64,000 bases of DNA, from positions 620,001 through 684,000 of the forward strand of contig JANUWF010001218.1 in assembly GCA_026120185.1 (NCBI GenBank), given 5' to 3'. This document shows positions 45,439-56,852 of the stretch, piece by piece. This DNA is from Voacanga thouarsii (taxonomy: Eukaryota > Streptophyta > Magnoliopsida > Gentianales > Apocynaceae). The position numbers and the translations under genes are program-made. Numbering within the stretch: position 1 is the first letter of the stretch; every line of letters starts with the position of its first letter. The notes under the pieces were generated by a model, which was not told the origin of the DNA, searched no databases, and saw only the letters and a program-made list of their open reading frames with translations.

Positions 45439-48400
45439 TCCTTTCTTTTTTAATAATTTATTTGAACAGTCATAGCTATTTTCCTCGAAGCATAGACATA
45501 CTTACATGGGAAGTAACATTATTTTTTCTTGTAAAACTTAGAAAAGTCAATTTATATTAATTTGGTCATTCTTGTGCTACAAGATTCAAATAATTTTCTC
45601 TATTTGTAGGATAGAGAAGACCTTTAACTAATTTGTTGAAAAAAACTGTAACTTGTTGAAGCATTAAATGGCTTAATTTCCATACCCTGGAAACCACATC
45701 TATTCTAGAATTAATCCATTTCTGACCAACTAGATATAGGAAAAATAAAATAATAATAAATTAAGAATGACCCTATAGAATGTTTCCTACTCTACCAACC
45801 TAATCCAATATCATATTATATCCTCTCCTAGCTAACACTGAAAAATATATATATATATATATGAAAAATGCGTTGCCATTTCAGGCAGCCACAAATATTC
45901 CAAGCTGTTAGGTTTGTCGGCAAACCATTTTCAGAAGCTCCAAAAGGCACGGAAAAGATTTATATAAACTCGATTTTTTATAAATTAGTTTATAAGAAAA
46001 AAAAAAAGCTCGCTTCATATATATTATATGTTATGTTATCTAAAAAGCTGGTAAATATTTTTGACGCATATAATTCATAAAAAACTATATTTATGTAAAT
46101 ATTTTCCCAAAGGCATCTCAGCAGAGATGGAACTAAAAGACGACCCAAAATTTTTAAAAATTTTGTATTTATTTTAGATAAATTAAAAGTTTTTTTTTAA
46201 AATTTCCTCTCACCCATTAATTTTTTTTATAAAAATTATATCATTAACTTCTAATATATATATATCCTTTTATTAGTTTGTCTTTTCCCAGTGTCAAGGC
46301 TTTGATTCCGTCGCTACATCATAGGACTGACAATGATACTATTGTTTGAACAAATTAGTGTATTTGTGGGACTATATAACATGATACAGATACTTTTGAT
46401 AATATATGAGCGAAATCTTTATTGAGCTATTTAAGTTAAATTTGATGATATTTCAATTCAAATTGCTTGAATTTAAGTATTAGTATTAAACTCGAATTTT
46501 TAATGAAGACGAGTTTGAATATTTAAATAGGCTTGAAAGCTTGTAAATATTTTTATTATTATATATAATAATTAAATTTCAAGCTAAGCTTAAATTTAAA
46601 ATATCGTTACCAAATTGATGTTCAACTTTAATTTAAGATTACAATTAAACTTCTTTGAGTGAATACATTGAGTTGTATCCGATTCAACTTTGAGTACCGT
46701 CCTATGTCCTCCTAGGCCAAAAGAAAAGGTTCCATTGTCGTCGTTGCCAGCTGCTAATTACATTACATTGTATTAACACCGGCATTAATAACAATCAATT
46801 CGAAAGAAAAATAATTGATTGCTAATGCTATTCATTGCCGGTTGAGGAAATGAAAACCAATATTAACACTGAATTGACATGCATGATTTGGTTTACAGTT
46901 GTTTATATATCCATATTATTTAAAGAGTGGATTAATTAGCATAATTAATCTTATTTAATTACAGGAATTGACGTTACCTAATTCTGGTAATGATGATGGC
47001 AGATAATGAATAATAGTCCAAAATGGGCAGGCAGCAGACGGCCATATATGTGGTCTCCAACTTGCAGAGGCCTCTATCCCTCCATGTGGAACACCATCGA
47101 GGAAACGTGTATTTAGCAAACAGCGGGGCGGCGGGCGGGAGAAGGGTGTTCGGTGATACTTTTTGGTGTCGGGGGGGTTGTTATAAGAATCACTGCGGGC
47201 AGGGAATATTCTTACTTGATTTTTATTTTCATATGTTTAAGTAATAAAAGTTATTTTCTTAAATTAAGTATATTTTTCATTCAAACTCTTTTATCTATAC
47301 TTCTTTGTTTAAAAAAAACAAAATTTACCAATATATAGGTTCTTTTATGGTCAAATAAGAATAAAATAGGAACTTATTTTCAATTATATAATTTTTAAAT
47401 CTTTATATATATATATATAAAATATACAATTTATAATGCAAATATTTTTTAACTCCAAAAGATTAGTTTACTTTGCCAGTGTTTTCATTTATTGAGAGAA
47501 TTTTGACCTAAAATGCTGCTTTCATTTGTTTGTTAGCCCAGATAAAAGTAATGCTATGGAATGAAATACTAAAGATCCCAATAACAATAGATCTATTATT
47601 CATAACCATTAGTTATACTATGATTATTTAAGAATCTCTATTTTCCTTTGTGGCCTAAATGCCTCTGAATCTTTGTAGGAAATTACATTTCCTAAATATT
47701 ATGACAAAATTGCTTTTGTCCTGTTTTTATATTTTTTTATAAAAATTTACATCTTTTGTATAAATTTTAATATTTCTTTCGTACAAAACTGAATAATGAA
47801 ACGTGATAATATTTTTTTAAAAAAACATACACGACCCTAATCTCTCTATAACCAAACTACTAGTATTATAAGAAAAACAAAATCTTTTGTATTATTCACT
47901 AAAACGTAAATTTAATTATTAAATTATCAATTAAATTCTCGAGTCTTCCATATCTATTAGTAGACGGTGGATTTAATAATTAAAATTAAATAGGACAGCT
48001 AATGGGAAATGAGAAGGAGTTGTCCACTTCAATAAGACCAATTCGCATTCTATTCCCAAAGTCCCAAAGTCCCAACAACCCAATTCTTTTTAGTCACCGT
48101 CTCTTGCTAACCTTAATACGTTACGTTTACCATCTATCTTTATCCTTTGTTGGTCTAATTCCGTCAATCCACCGTATATTTCTCCTCATTTTTCTCTCGT
48201 CTAATAATCCCCGCTTCTTCATCTGACGGTCCCAAATGTTTTACGCGCCGGTTGACTTTTGCCTTTCCATCACTCTCCTTCTTTGCCTACGTGGCCCCCA
48301 CTCCTCCTCCAATTGTACAATGTAGCTCGTCTTCAACGGAACCGACGTCGCCATCTTTTTATTTTTTATTTTCCTTATTCAATCTCATATTATATTTGTA

Positions 48401-50154
48401 TTTTTTTTCGCTTAAAATAACTCCTCCAATTCCTCAGCAGTTGACTATCTGACTTTTAATTGAAAACACTACAAATCCAATTTCAAGAGTATCAAACAAG
48501 GAACAAAGAAGAAAAAAAATTAAAAAAAAACTCTTCTAATATTATAATTTGTACTAATTAGATTGCTATTTTAATCCTTCACCTTACTAATTTCTCATTA
48601 TATATTTTTTTAAAACAAATAACTCTTTCAATAGTTCAGTAATTGATTATCTGACTTGTAATTCAGAACAACACAATATCAAACAAAGAAAAAAAAAGAG
48701 AGAGAGAAAAAAAACACGCTTCTAACATCATACACCAATAAATTTAATTATTCAAACTTTCTTTGAGATTTATATTGAGCATGAGACGGCTCATGAAATA
48801 GTAATAACTAGAAAGTAGTAATGATATATTTTAATCAATAAAAAATTATTGATTTGGTTAGATTATGCAAAAGAGGGCATATAAAATGAGAGTGACTAGA
48901 GCTGTGTGGAATTAAGTAAAATCAAAATTCATCGAAATGTCTCAAAAGACTTACAATGGTATGATGCAAGATTTTTCGTAACAAAAAAATTATATAGTTT
49001 CAACTACTCTCAAGTCTACAAGGTAATAGAATAAGAATCTAAAGTTAGATTTATTTGAGAATAAAATATAGTATTTAATTTGACGCAAGAAAAATATATA
49101 AGTGAAGAACACTAAGATTATATACCAAATCTATCACTATCAAAGTCAGATATGATCTGGAATTTGTAGACCCCATTAATCTTGGTTTCTTATGGCACCT
49201 TCGCACGCAAAAGATCCCTTCTTGCAAGGTAATTTATTTATAATTTCATATATAAATAAGTAAATATGGGTTAATACTTTTTTCCTATGTAATTTTTATA
49301 CAATTATTTATTAGCAAATCCAAGATTTGATTATGGTTTTATTTTCTTTTCAGCCGTCGGGGTGTTGATTCTTTGAGATGGAAATTATTCATCAATGCTT
49401 GAGATGTTTATGCAATTAAAATTAATTAAACTAAAACTTGAGGTGTAAAATTTGTCCTAAATAAGGTTTATGATGATTAACTCAACCCTTCTTTGCGAAT
49501 AGGAAAACTTGCCTACGAGCCATGCATCAGTCCATTAAACTTGCCTCTTTTTCTCACTCTCAATGTATACAATCATAAATTTTTCGAACTAACTAAATCA
49601 AAACATTTATTGATAGACATTCCATGCTTTCCACGAAAACTCCCAATACATGGTTAGCCCTCTAAATCCCTGTTAAAAACAGTCCTTTTTTCTTTTTCCA
49701 AAATTTTTGTCGGAATTAAATTATATATATTTTTATTAATGCATGTCTCCTTAAAATTTATCCCGCAAATGTAATTTTAGCTATACCTTTATCAGAAAAA
49801 AAAAATTAGATTCACAGTAAAACAAATGAGGGTAAATTATAAGATTGCGTACGAGGAATTATGTCAAGAAAACTTCTCCAATTGACTAAAATTAGCCGGC
49901 ATTTCATAACTTTCTAGTGAGATTTTTGTTGGCAGCGTTGACATTCAAAAATCCCCATTAGTCATTGCGTGTGATTCACTTCTCGTCTCTTTCGCATCCC
50001 TTTGCATTCCCAATTCGCAGAAACTTTAGTGCTTAATCCCCCATGCAGATATCTTTATATATATGTGTATATATATGGACCTGTCTAGTTAAAAATTATG
50101 CATTCTTTTCCAAAACCCTACAAAGGGAAGCAAGCTTGAAGAATATCTTTTCCT
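45439..50154. other. Intergenic, AT-rich, no gene recognised
   Basis: About 4.7 kb without convincing coding sequence. It has (TA)n tracts near 45845-45862 and 47405-47422. The short open frames (45868-46080, 47023-47244, 48002-48226, 48252-48452) show no family features. The last few hundred bases should hold the promoter of the IDA-like gene, where an AT-rich TATATATATG stretch at about 50055-50077 lies roughly 80-100 bases before its start codon. Confidence 0.55.
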
Positions 50155-50460
50155 ATGGCCTCCTTGTTTTCTTCTTCTTCTTCTACTTCGTCACATGCTT
50201 CATGGCGACTCTTCTACATCTATTGTCTTCTTGGGTTCATTCTTTTCGGTTCTTGCGTTTCATCTCGACCAATGAAGGACAAGAAAGGGCCGGTGTCGGA
50301 GACGGAAGAGACAGCGAATGTGATGCCATTGGAGGAGCTGTTGAAGGTTTATCAAGAAAAGCAGAAATTGCATAGGGGAATGGTGTTTAATGTGCTTCCT
50401 AAAGGGACTCCTATCCCACCTTCTGCTCCCTCCAATAGGCACAACTCTGAGGGAAACTGA
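50155..50460 (+). CDS. IDL: IDA-like (IDL) secreted peptide precursor
   Basis: This is a 101-residue single-exon precursor. The N-terminus is Ser-rich, followed by a hydrophobic signal segment (LFYIYCLLGFILFGSCVSS, about residues 19-37) and then a charged variable region. Near the C-terminus is the conserved IDA motif: VLPKGTPIPPSAPSNRHN (about residues 80-97), with four residues (SEGN) after it. IDA and its relatives are cut to short Pro-rich peptides that bind HAESA and HAESA-LIKE receptor kinases and promote organ shedding and related cell separation. IDA itself has Lys where this one has Asn before RHN. The ATG at 50155 was chosen because it opens the signal peptide. The overlapping frame from 50043 is a shadow. 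Assignment to the family is firm, but the particular IDL member is not. Confidence 0.88.
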   Translation: MASLFSSSSSTSSHASWRLFYIYCLLGFILFGSCVSSRPMKDKKGPVSETEETANVMPLEELLKVYQEKQKLHRGMVFNVLPKGTPIPPSAPSNRHNSEGN

Positions 50461-51071
50461 TCAGCTAAGCTGCTCAAAAGGATTGATTCATAACTGAAGT
50501 ATGAAGCAGTCTATACACAGATACATATAGTTCTTGACCTTTTTTGGTTCTTATATATGGGTTTTGAACTGGTATAGATTAATATGAATCCTGATGCATT
50601 CAGAATTTCAGATATCAGGCATTTGTTTTTTTGCCCCTTTTTGATCGTTTATTAGGATTATGACACAATGTATAGAAAATTTATTGGTTGATAAATCTTT
50701 TAACTGTTGGGAGATTTTCCTGTCTGTTGCTTCTGTCCGAAAATTTTCTGATTCTGCTACTGGTTTTACTGTGCTCTCTGTCTTCTCCGACGAGAAATGA
50801 GCTGTAACGTTCACAGTGGATGAATCGTCTTTATGGCCGTGTGTTCTATTTGATTCAAATCAACGTGTCTTTGTGTGCTTTGAACTGAAATGTTCTATTC
50901 AAGCCTACAGTTTGATTCACTGCAGATAGAAAAGTCAGCACTCAAAAAAAGAAAAGTATTTGTTATTAAAAAATCAACCGTTTCTGGTTAGGCTTGACTT
51001 GGAATGGCTTGACCCACCATGTTGCTAGGCTTTATCAAGGTTCATTCAATGTGAATCCAAAGTGTTCTTTA
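50461..51071. other. 3' flank of IDL gene
   Basis: This is non-coding sequence including the probable 3' untranslated region. No other gene is seen. Confidence 0.5.
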
Positions 51072-51079
51072 CGTTTCTT

Positions 51080-51661
51080 TAGAGCTATATTCGAACACGA
51101 ATGAACTGAGCATCACATTTTCGAGGTCGAGTTCGAATATAATCGAACGATGTTCAAGTTCGTTCGTTTATTATTCGAGTTCGAGTTCGTGTTTGAGTTC
51201 GAGTTCGTTCGATTATTGTTTGATAATATTCGAGTTCGTTTAAGTTCATGTTCGAAAAACTCGATTAACGTTCGAGTTCGTTTATTTTATATTTTAAAAT
51301 TTATAAAAATAATAATTCAAATTTTAATTAAAAATAATTGAATATTATAATATTAAATAAACATATAATAATATTATTAATATTAATATTAATATTATAA
51401 TATAAGATTTATTAAGAGTAAATCTTAATATTATAAAACATAAATAAAATAATTAATATAATATAATTAATTTTAAAATATATATAATATGTTCGCGAAC
51501 GTTCGAATATGTTTGTGAACATATTCGAGTTCGTTCATTTATTATTCGAACTCGAGTTTATGTTCGAGTTCGTTCGTTTATTAAACAAACGAGCCTTATT
51601 CGAACACGAACGAGTTCGAATGAGCTTTTGTTCGTGAACGTTCGATTCATTTATAACTCTA
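51080..51661. mobile_element. hAT-type MITE rich in TTCGA/GTTCG repeats
   Basis: The ends are TAGAGCTATATTCGAAC and, read backwards from the right, TAGAGTTATAAATGAATCGAAC. Both sides carry the 8-bp target duplication CGTTTCTT (51072-51079 and 51662-51669), the size made by hAT transposases. The subterminal regions are full of GTTCG/CGAAC repeats in both orientations around an AT-rich centre. The open frames across it are only these repeats translated. Confidence 0.9.
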
Positions 51662-51669
51662 CGTTTCTT

Positions 51670-52636
51670 GCAAGTTTCTTCCTTCCTTCCTTCCTTGTAT
51701 TGAGCCATTGCAACCAAAATTTGTGCATATATGTTTAAGTATTGCTCAATTATGATCTTGACGAAGAATTTGTACAAAACATTTATATTATTGGCGTACA
51801 TTTATAAAAGATACGACAATAAAACTTTTAGTGTAGCTTTGAGCAATTTCTGCATAATGTTCAAATTCGACATCCAAAATATATAAAGTTAAGAAATAAA
51901 ATGATGGATTAAAAAACTTAAAAACTATATCTATTTTAAAAAGAACAAAACGATTACTAAATAGTTGTTTTAAATATTGTCAAATTCATTATTTGCATAC
52001 CCATGAACTTGCAATTCTCGAATGTAATAAAATCCCTATCATGAACAACAAGTTCTTTTATGTATTGCAAGCTTTTGGTTTATAATTTGATGGTCTTAAT
52101 TTTTGGTGACTTGATAGGACTAGGTCCAAATGTAAGGCTAACCACTGCTGCCTTTGGGATATTGTAGTCTTGATTCTTGAAGGAGGAAGAAGTGGTTAAA
52201 GTCAAGTGATAGTGCTTCAGCTAAAGAAGAATACAGTTAAATGAGACCAAGTCCAAAAGAGTACTTGGTAAAAAAAATAAAAAATTATATAAAGTCTTCC
52301 TCATTTAGTGAAGTCCTAAAATGGGTTCCGATCAATTGACAGTTACATTACGAAAAGGTCAATTTTACATTATAGAACCCATCCTCTCGTGATATTACCA
52401 TTTCAAATCATTGTGCAGCTTCCCTGCCACCGCTGTCAATTAATTAGTTGTACCTCTTACAATGGCAATTTTACAAACCCTATGTTAGTGCATGTTTGTG
52501 TCATTTTTTGTAGTATCCAATGAAATAAGGACTTACGCTAGAAGGGTAATTCAAGGAAGGGTTCAACTTACCATAAATTTTGAGTTGTAAAGGGGTAAAT
52601 AGTAGAATACAGTACTATTTAAATATTTAATTATCG
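51670..52636. other. Intergenic, no gene recognised
   Basis: AT-rich sequence between two hAT-type elements. It has a CTTCC microsatellite near 51678-51695 and no coding features. Confidence 0.5.
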
Positions 52637-52644
52637 TTCTAGTC

Positions 52645-55600
52645 TAGCAATGGCAAGTGGGCCGAGTAGGGCTGGATCAGGCCTAGCCCACGAGGCAAAC
52701 CGCGCACTGTACGCTGGTCTGAGCCTAGGGCCCAAGCTGGCCCGCCTGAGAGAACCGTTACCTAACGGCTCTCTTTGTTTTTTTTCAATTCAGTCCTTCA
52801 GTTTTTTTTTTTTTGCAATTTAACCCCTAAAACGGCAGAATTAATTTTTTTTTTCCAATTTGGTCCCTAACCGTTATATTCTCTATTACAATCCTCAAAA
52901 CTCTATAAATACTCCCAATTCAACCCAAAACTCATCAAACACTCTCCAGTTCTCTCCAATTCTCTCAAACTCTCTCTTATTTCCATTCATCTTTCTCTCA
53001 TAATCCTCAAATTTATTCATTTTCTCTACAAAGAGTATTAGAATAGAATTTATTTTTGTGTTATACTTTTTCAGTTCTTCAAGAAAGTCTTTATATTTTG
53101 GAAGATTGTTGAGTAGCGGAATAGTGAATACAAGAAGTAAAAAGCTCAACAAAGCATTGTTATTCTTGAATCTTGGTCATCAACAAGTTAGTATTTCTTA
53201 ATCTTACATTCTTTTATTTTAGCTTTATTAATTGTTTAATTTTTAAATTAATTTGTTATTTATATTTTTCAATTCTCTTATTTCATTATTTGTTAATACT
53301 TTATTTTTTTGAACTTTTATTTAAATTTTGATTGCTTGTTTTTTTTTTTAAGATATAATTGATCCAAATCAATATCATCATTTTTCTTCATCCCAATCAT
53401 CTGCACATTTTGATTTTAATATAGATCCAGCTTTGAATTTAATAAATAATGAAATAGGTAATGAAGATGAAGGTCCTAGTAGGCCTAGTGTTAGTGTTTC
53501 ACAATCACAACCAATTCCAATAATTAATCCCGACGAATCTAATATAGGTGAGGATGATGTTGAAAAAACGGATGTTACAACTAAAGCAAAAACATCTATG
53601 GTTTGGAATCTTTTTGAAAAAGATAATGATAGTGATAGGGCAACATGTAAAATTTGTAGAGTGGTATATGCACATAAGAAGGGAGGAGGGACGGGAACAT
53701 TAGTTAGACATATGAAAAGGTCACATAATGATTGGTTAGAAAATCTACTTAAACAACAACAAATACGTACTATAGAAGGTCAAATGGTTAGTAATTTTCA
53801 ATATGATCATAGAAAAAATAGAAATGCATTTGCTAAAATGATTGTTCAAACTAAATTACCTTTTAATTTTGCAGAAAATCCACATTATGAACAATATATG
53901 CAAAATAATTGTCAACCAGCATGAAAAAGAATTCCTAGAACAACATTAAAATATAATATAATAAAGACATATAAAGAAATGAAAGAATATCTAATTACTA
54001 TGTTTGATTCTTGTAATTGAAAATTTGCTCTTACTTGTAATGGTTGGACTGCAATTACTAATGAATCTTATTTGTGCATTACATGTCATTGGATAGATCA
54101 TGATTGGTTAGTACAAAAAAGAACTATTTGTTTTAAATTATTTGAATATCCTCATGTAGGTAGTAGTATAGTTAGAATGATTACTCAAACATGTCATGAA
54201 TATAAGATTTTAAATAAAATTATTTCTATTTCTTTAGATAATGCTTCAAATAATGATTCCGCCATAACAATTTTAAAAAATACTATGAATCCTATGTTAG
54301 ATAGTATTTTATTTCATACTAGGTGTGCTTGTCATATACTTAATTTATGTGTTAAAGAAGGATATAAATATATTGATGATATTGTTAATATAATTAGAAA
54401 TGTTGTTTTATTTATTAAAACCTCCCCAACTAGGCAACAAAATTTTAAGGCATTATGCCAAGAACAAGGTGTATCTTTTAAAAAATTTATATTAGATTGT
54501 AAAACTAGATGGAACTCAACTTTAGATATGTTTGAAAGTGTTATACCTTTTCAAAACCAACTTATTGAATTTTGTAATAGTAATAATTTTCAACCTCCAC
54601 TAACTGAAACTCATTTTGAAAATTGTACTGCACTTTCAACATTTTTATTTACTTTCAAAGAAGCTACTGAACTTTTATCGGGATCCTATTATCCCACTAC
54701 TCATCATATTCTTCCAACACTTGCTAAGGTAGCACATATTTTTGGTGAATATATGTATCATCCCCAATATAGTTTTTTTATGAGAAGTATGTTTGAAAAA
54801 TATAAAAAATATTATGAAGATATTCCTATTTTATATTGTATGGCATTGTGTATGGATCCTAGAGTAAAGACGCTTGGTTTTCATAGTATTATTGAATATT
54901 TATATGAAACATTAGATTTTGATGAATCACAAGCACTTAAATAATGTATAATAAAAGACATAAAAGATAAAACAGCTAAAGCTTTATCTGACATGTATAA
55001 TTTGTATGAGTTTGAGTCTTCTTGTTCTAGTTCTTCTAATTTAAGTAGGCAAACTTCATCATCTAGTAGTAGTCACTTTCAACCTCCGCGAAAATCTACC
55101 TCTTCAATTTCATCAGTATTTAATCCATGGGGTATTATGAAACGTAAAAAAAGATCGATTACCACCTACAATGAGATGGCAATTTACGAGATGCAACCCT
55201 TGGTAGAAAATGAAAATCAGCATTTTGATATTTGTGGTTGGTGGAAGGCTCATGTAAGTCAATACCCCATTTTATCTAAAATGGCACGTGATCTTTTGAC
55301 ACCACCAATCTTTACAATGCCATCGGAAAGCGTCTTCAGTGAGAGCGCTTGAACAATCGATGAAAGAAGATCTTGATTGGCTCCTCAAACTTTGGAGATG
55401 TTAATGTGTTGTAGTAGTTGGTTTGCAGCCGAAGATAGGATGGCTAATTCGTGGATTATTGATGATGACTCAAATGATGAATGGGGTAAACCAAGTAGTT
55501 AGTTTAGTATTTTTGTAATTAGGAATTTAGGATAAGTAATATTATGTATTTAATTTTATTTTTAGGATATTTATTATATTTTTAAATTTTAATCATTGTA

Positions 55601-55938
55601 ATATTTTTAAGAGGTTTAGGTATCAAGTGGTATCAAATCCCCCTCTTATGTAATCTTTATTTTATTAATTAATAAAATAGGTAGGGGTTCAAACTAAACC
55701 CCCACCACTTCAAGGTGGCTTTTTTATAATTTTAAAAAATTATGTTAAGTATGAGGGAAAAAAAAAAGAATAAGTCACGGGACGGCCCGCACCAGCCCGC
55801 GAGCCACACGGGCCAAGGGCCCGGTCCGATCCGGTCCCTGGGCCAGAGCCCGGATCAACTCGCCCCTCTGTGGGGGAGGGCGGGCCGGTCCTCGAGCCAG
55901 GCCCGAAACCGTGCGGGCCGGCCCATTAGCCATTGTTA
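52645..55938 (+). mobile_element. hAT transposon with decayed transposase
   Basis: The 3294-bp element has ends TAGCAATGGC and (reverse) TAACAATGGC. The 8-bp target duplication TTCTAGTC is at 52637-52644 and 55939-55946. Both subterminal regions are very GC-rich (GGGCC/GGCCC blocks at 52658-52750 and 55780-55925), in contrast to the AT-rich body. It encodes a BED-finger hAT transposase on the + strand. Confidence 0.95.
53353..55502 (+). pseudogene. hAT (Ac/Tam3-type) transposase, five in-frame stops
   Basis: The frame follows an acceptor-like TTTTTTAAG near 53352 and stays the same to the end. The BED zinc finger (VWNLFEKDN, ATCKICRVVY, LVRHMKRSH) is near 53600-53725. The RNase-H-like core has SLDNASNNDSAI (54232-54267), the Cys/His region FHTRCACHILNLCVKEG, and CKTRWNSTLDMFES. 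The DUF4413-like segment follows. The C-terminal dimerisation domain has WWKAHVSQYPILSKMARDLL and PSESVFSES. Stops lie at 53922, 54018, 54942, 55350 and 55374. The last two replace Arg codons expected around IDERRS and fit CGA to TGA changes. The first catalytic Asp position (TxDxWT) reads Asn (AAT, 54039-54041). The first exon and true start were not identified. Confidence 0.9.
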
Positions 55939-55982
55939 TTCTAGTCTATACCAGTCTAGTAATTTGTAGACTCGAATTATTA

Positions 55983-56426
55983 CGTTTATGTTTGGTTGGA
56001 CTATTTTGTGGAAGTAAATGAGGAGGAGAAGTATATGTAAAGGCAAATAGTATATTTACCTTATTTAGTTAGATGTAGATGTGAAGGAAAAGTAAATTAA
56101 AGGAAAACACTACTCTTCTTCCACATCAGTATTTCCTCTCCTTCCAATTTGAAATGATTGAAAGAGAGAAAATAAAGTGAAAGCAATTATTAACAACATT
56201 GACCTTATTTTTAACATTAAAATTTTTTAAAAAATAGGTAATAAGAGATAAAATAGTAAATTAAATTAATTATTCTCTCCCTTCTCTCTTCTCCTTCTAT
56301 CTCTTCTTTCCTTCGTACCAAACAAAATAAAAATACATGCTATTACTTCTCTTAGTAGAAGTAAAGGTGCCTCTCCCATCCCATCCCCTTTCCCTCCCCC
56401 TGTCCTTCCACAAACCAAACATAGGC
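55983..56426. mobile_element. Harbinger/Tourist-like MITE, copy 1
   Basis: The ends are CGTTTATGTTTGG and (reverse) GCCTATGTTTGG. The 3-bp target duplication TTA is at 55980-55982 and 56427-56429. Its interior is closely related to 58561-58995 (for example AAATGAGGAGGAGAAGTA and ATTAATTATTCTCTC). It begins 37 bp after the hAT target duplication. Confidence 0.82.
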
Positions 56427-56429
56427 TTA

Positions 56430-56844
56430 AGGTAGGAGCTTACTTGAGATACAAATTTAAAGGCGAAATAAAAAAGTTAGGATTAGATTATATGTAATAT
56501 AAATGTTATATTTTTTGAAAAGTTTTTGGGAATGATAAGTAAAATTTAAAAGAATATACTAAAAATTTTTAATTTTTTTAGATAAATATATAATTTTTTT
56601 AAAAAATTTTAGGGTGCTAATCCATCCTCCTTTTTGTTCCATCATTGCAATGACCTCTTTAACCGTTAAGACATTGCTATAAGACATATATATCAAAAAT
56701 AGCACTTGAAAAATATTAATGCTTGATTGTTCTCAAATTGAGAGGCAAAATAGTAATTCAATCACTAAAACTATATTTACAAGATAATATATTGGGTCAA
56801 ATATTTATGGGAAAAAAATGCCCTTTGGAATCTCATAATGTTGA
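56430..56844. other. Intergenic, no feature recognised
   Basis: AT-rich sequence between MITEs. Nothing was recognised. Confidence 0.5.
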
Positions 56845-56852
56845 CCCAAAGT

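Noticed and set aside
51150..51341. Phe-Glu repeat protein frame
   Set aside because: It is produced by the GTTCGAGTTCG repeats of a MITE.
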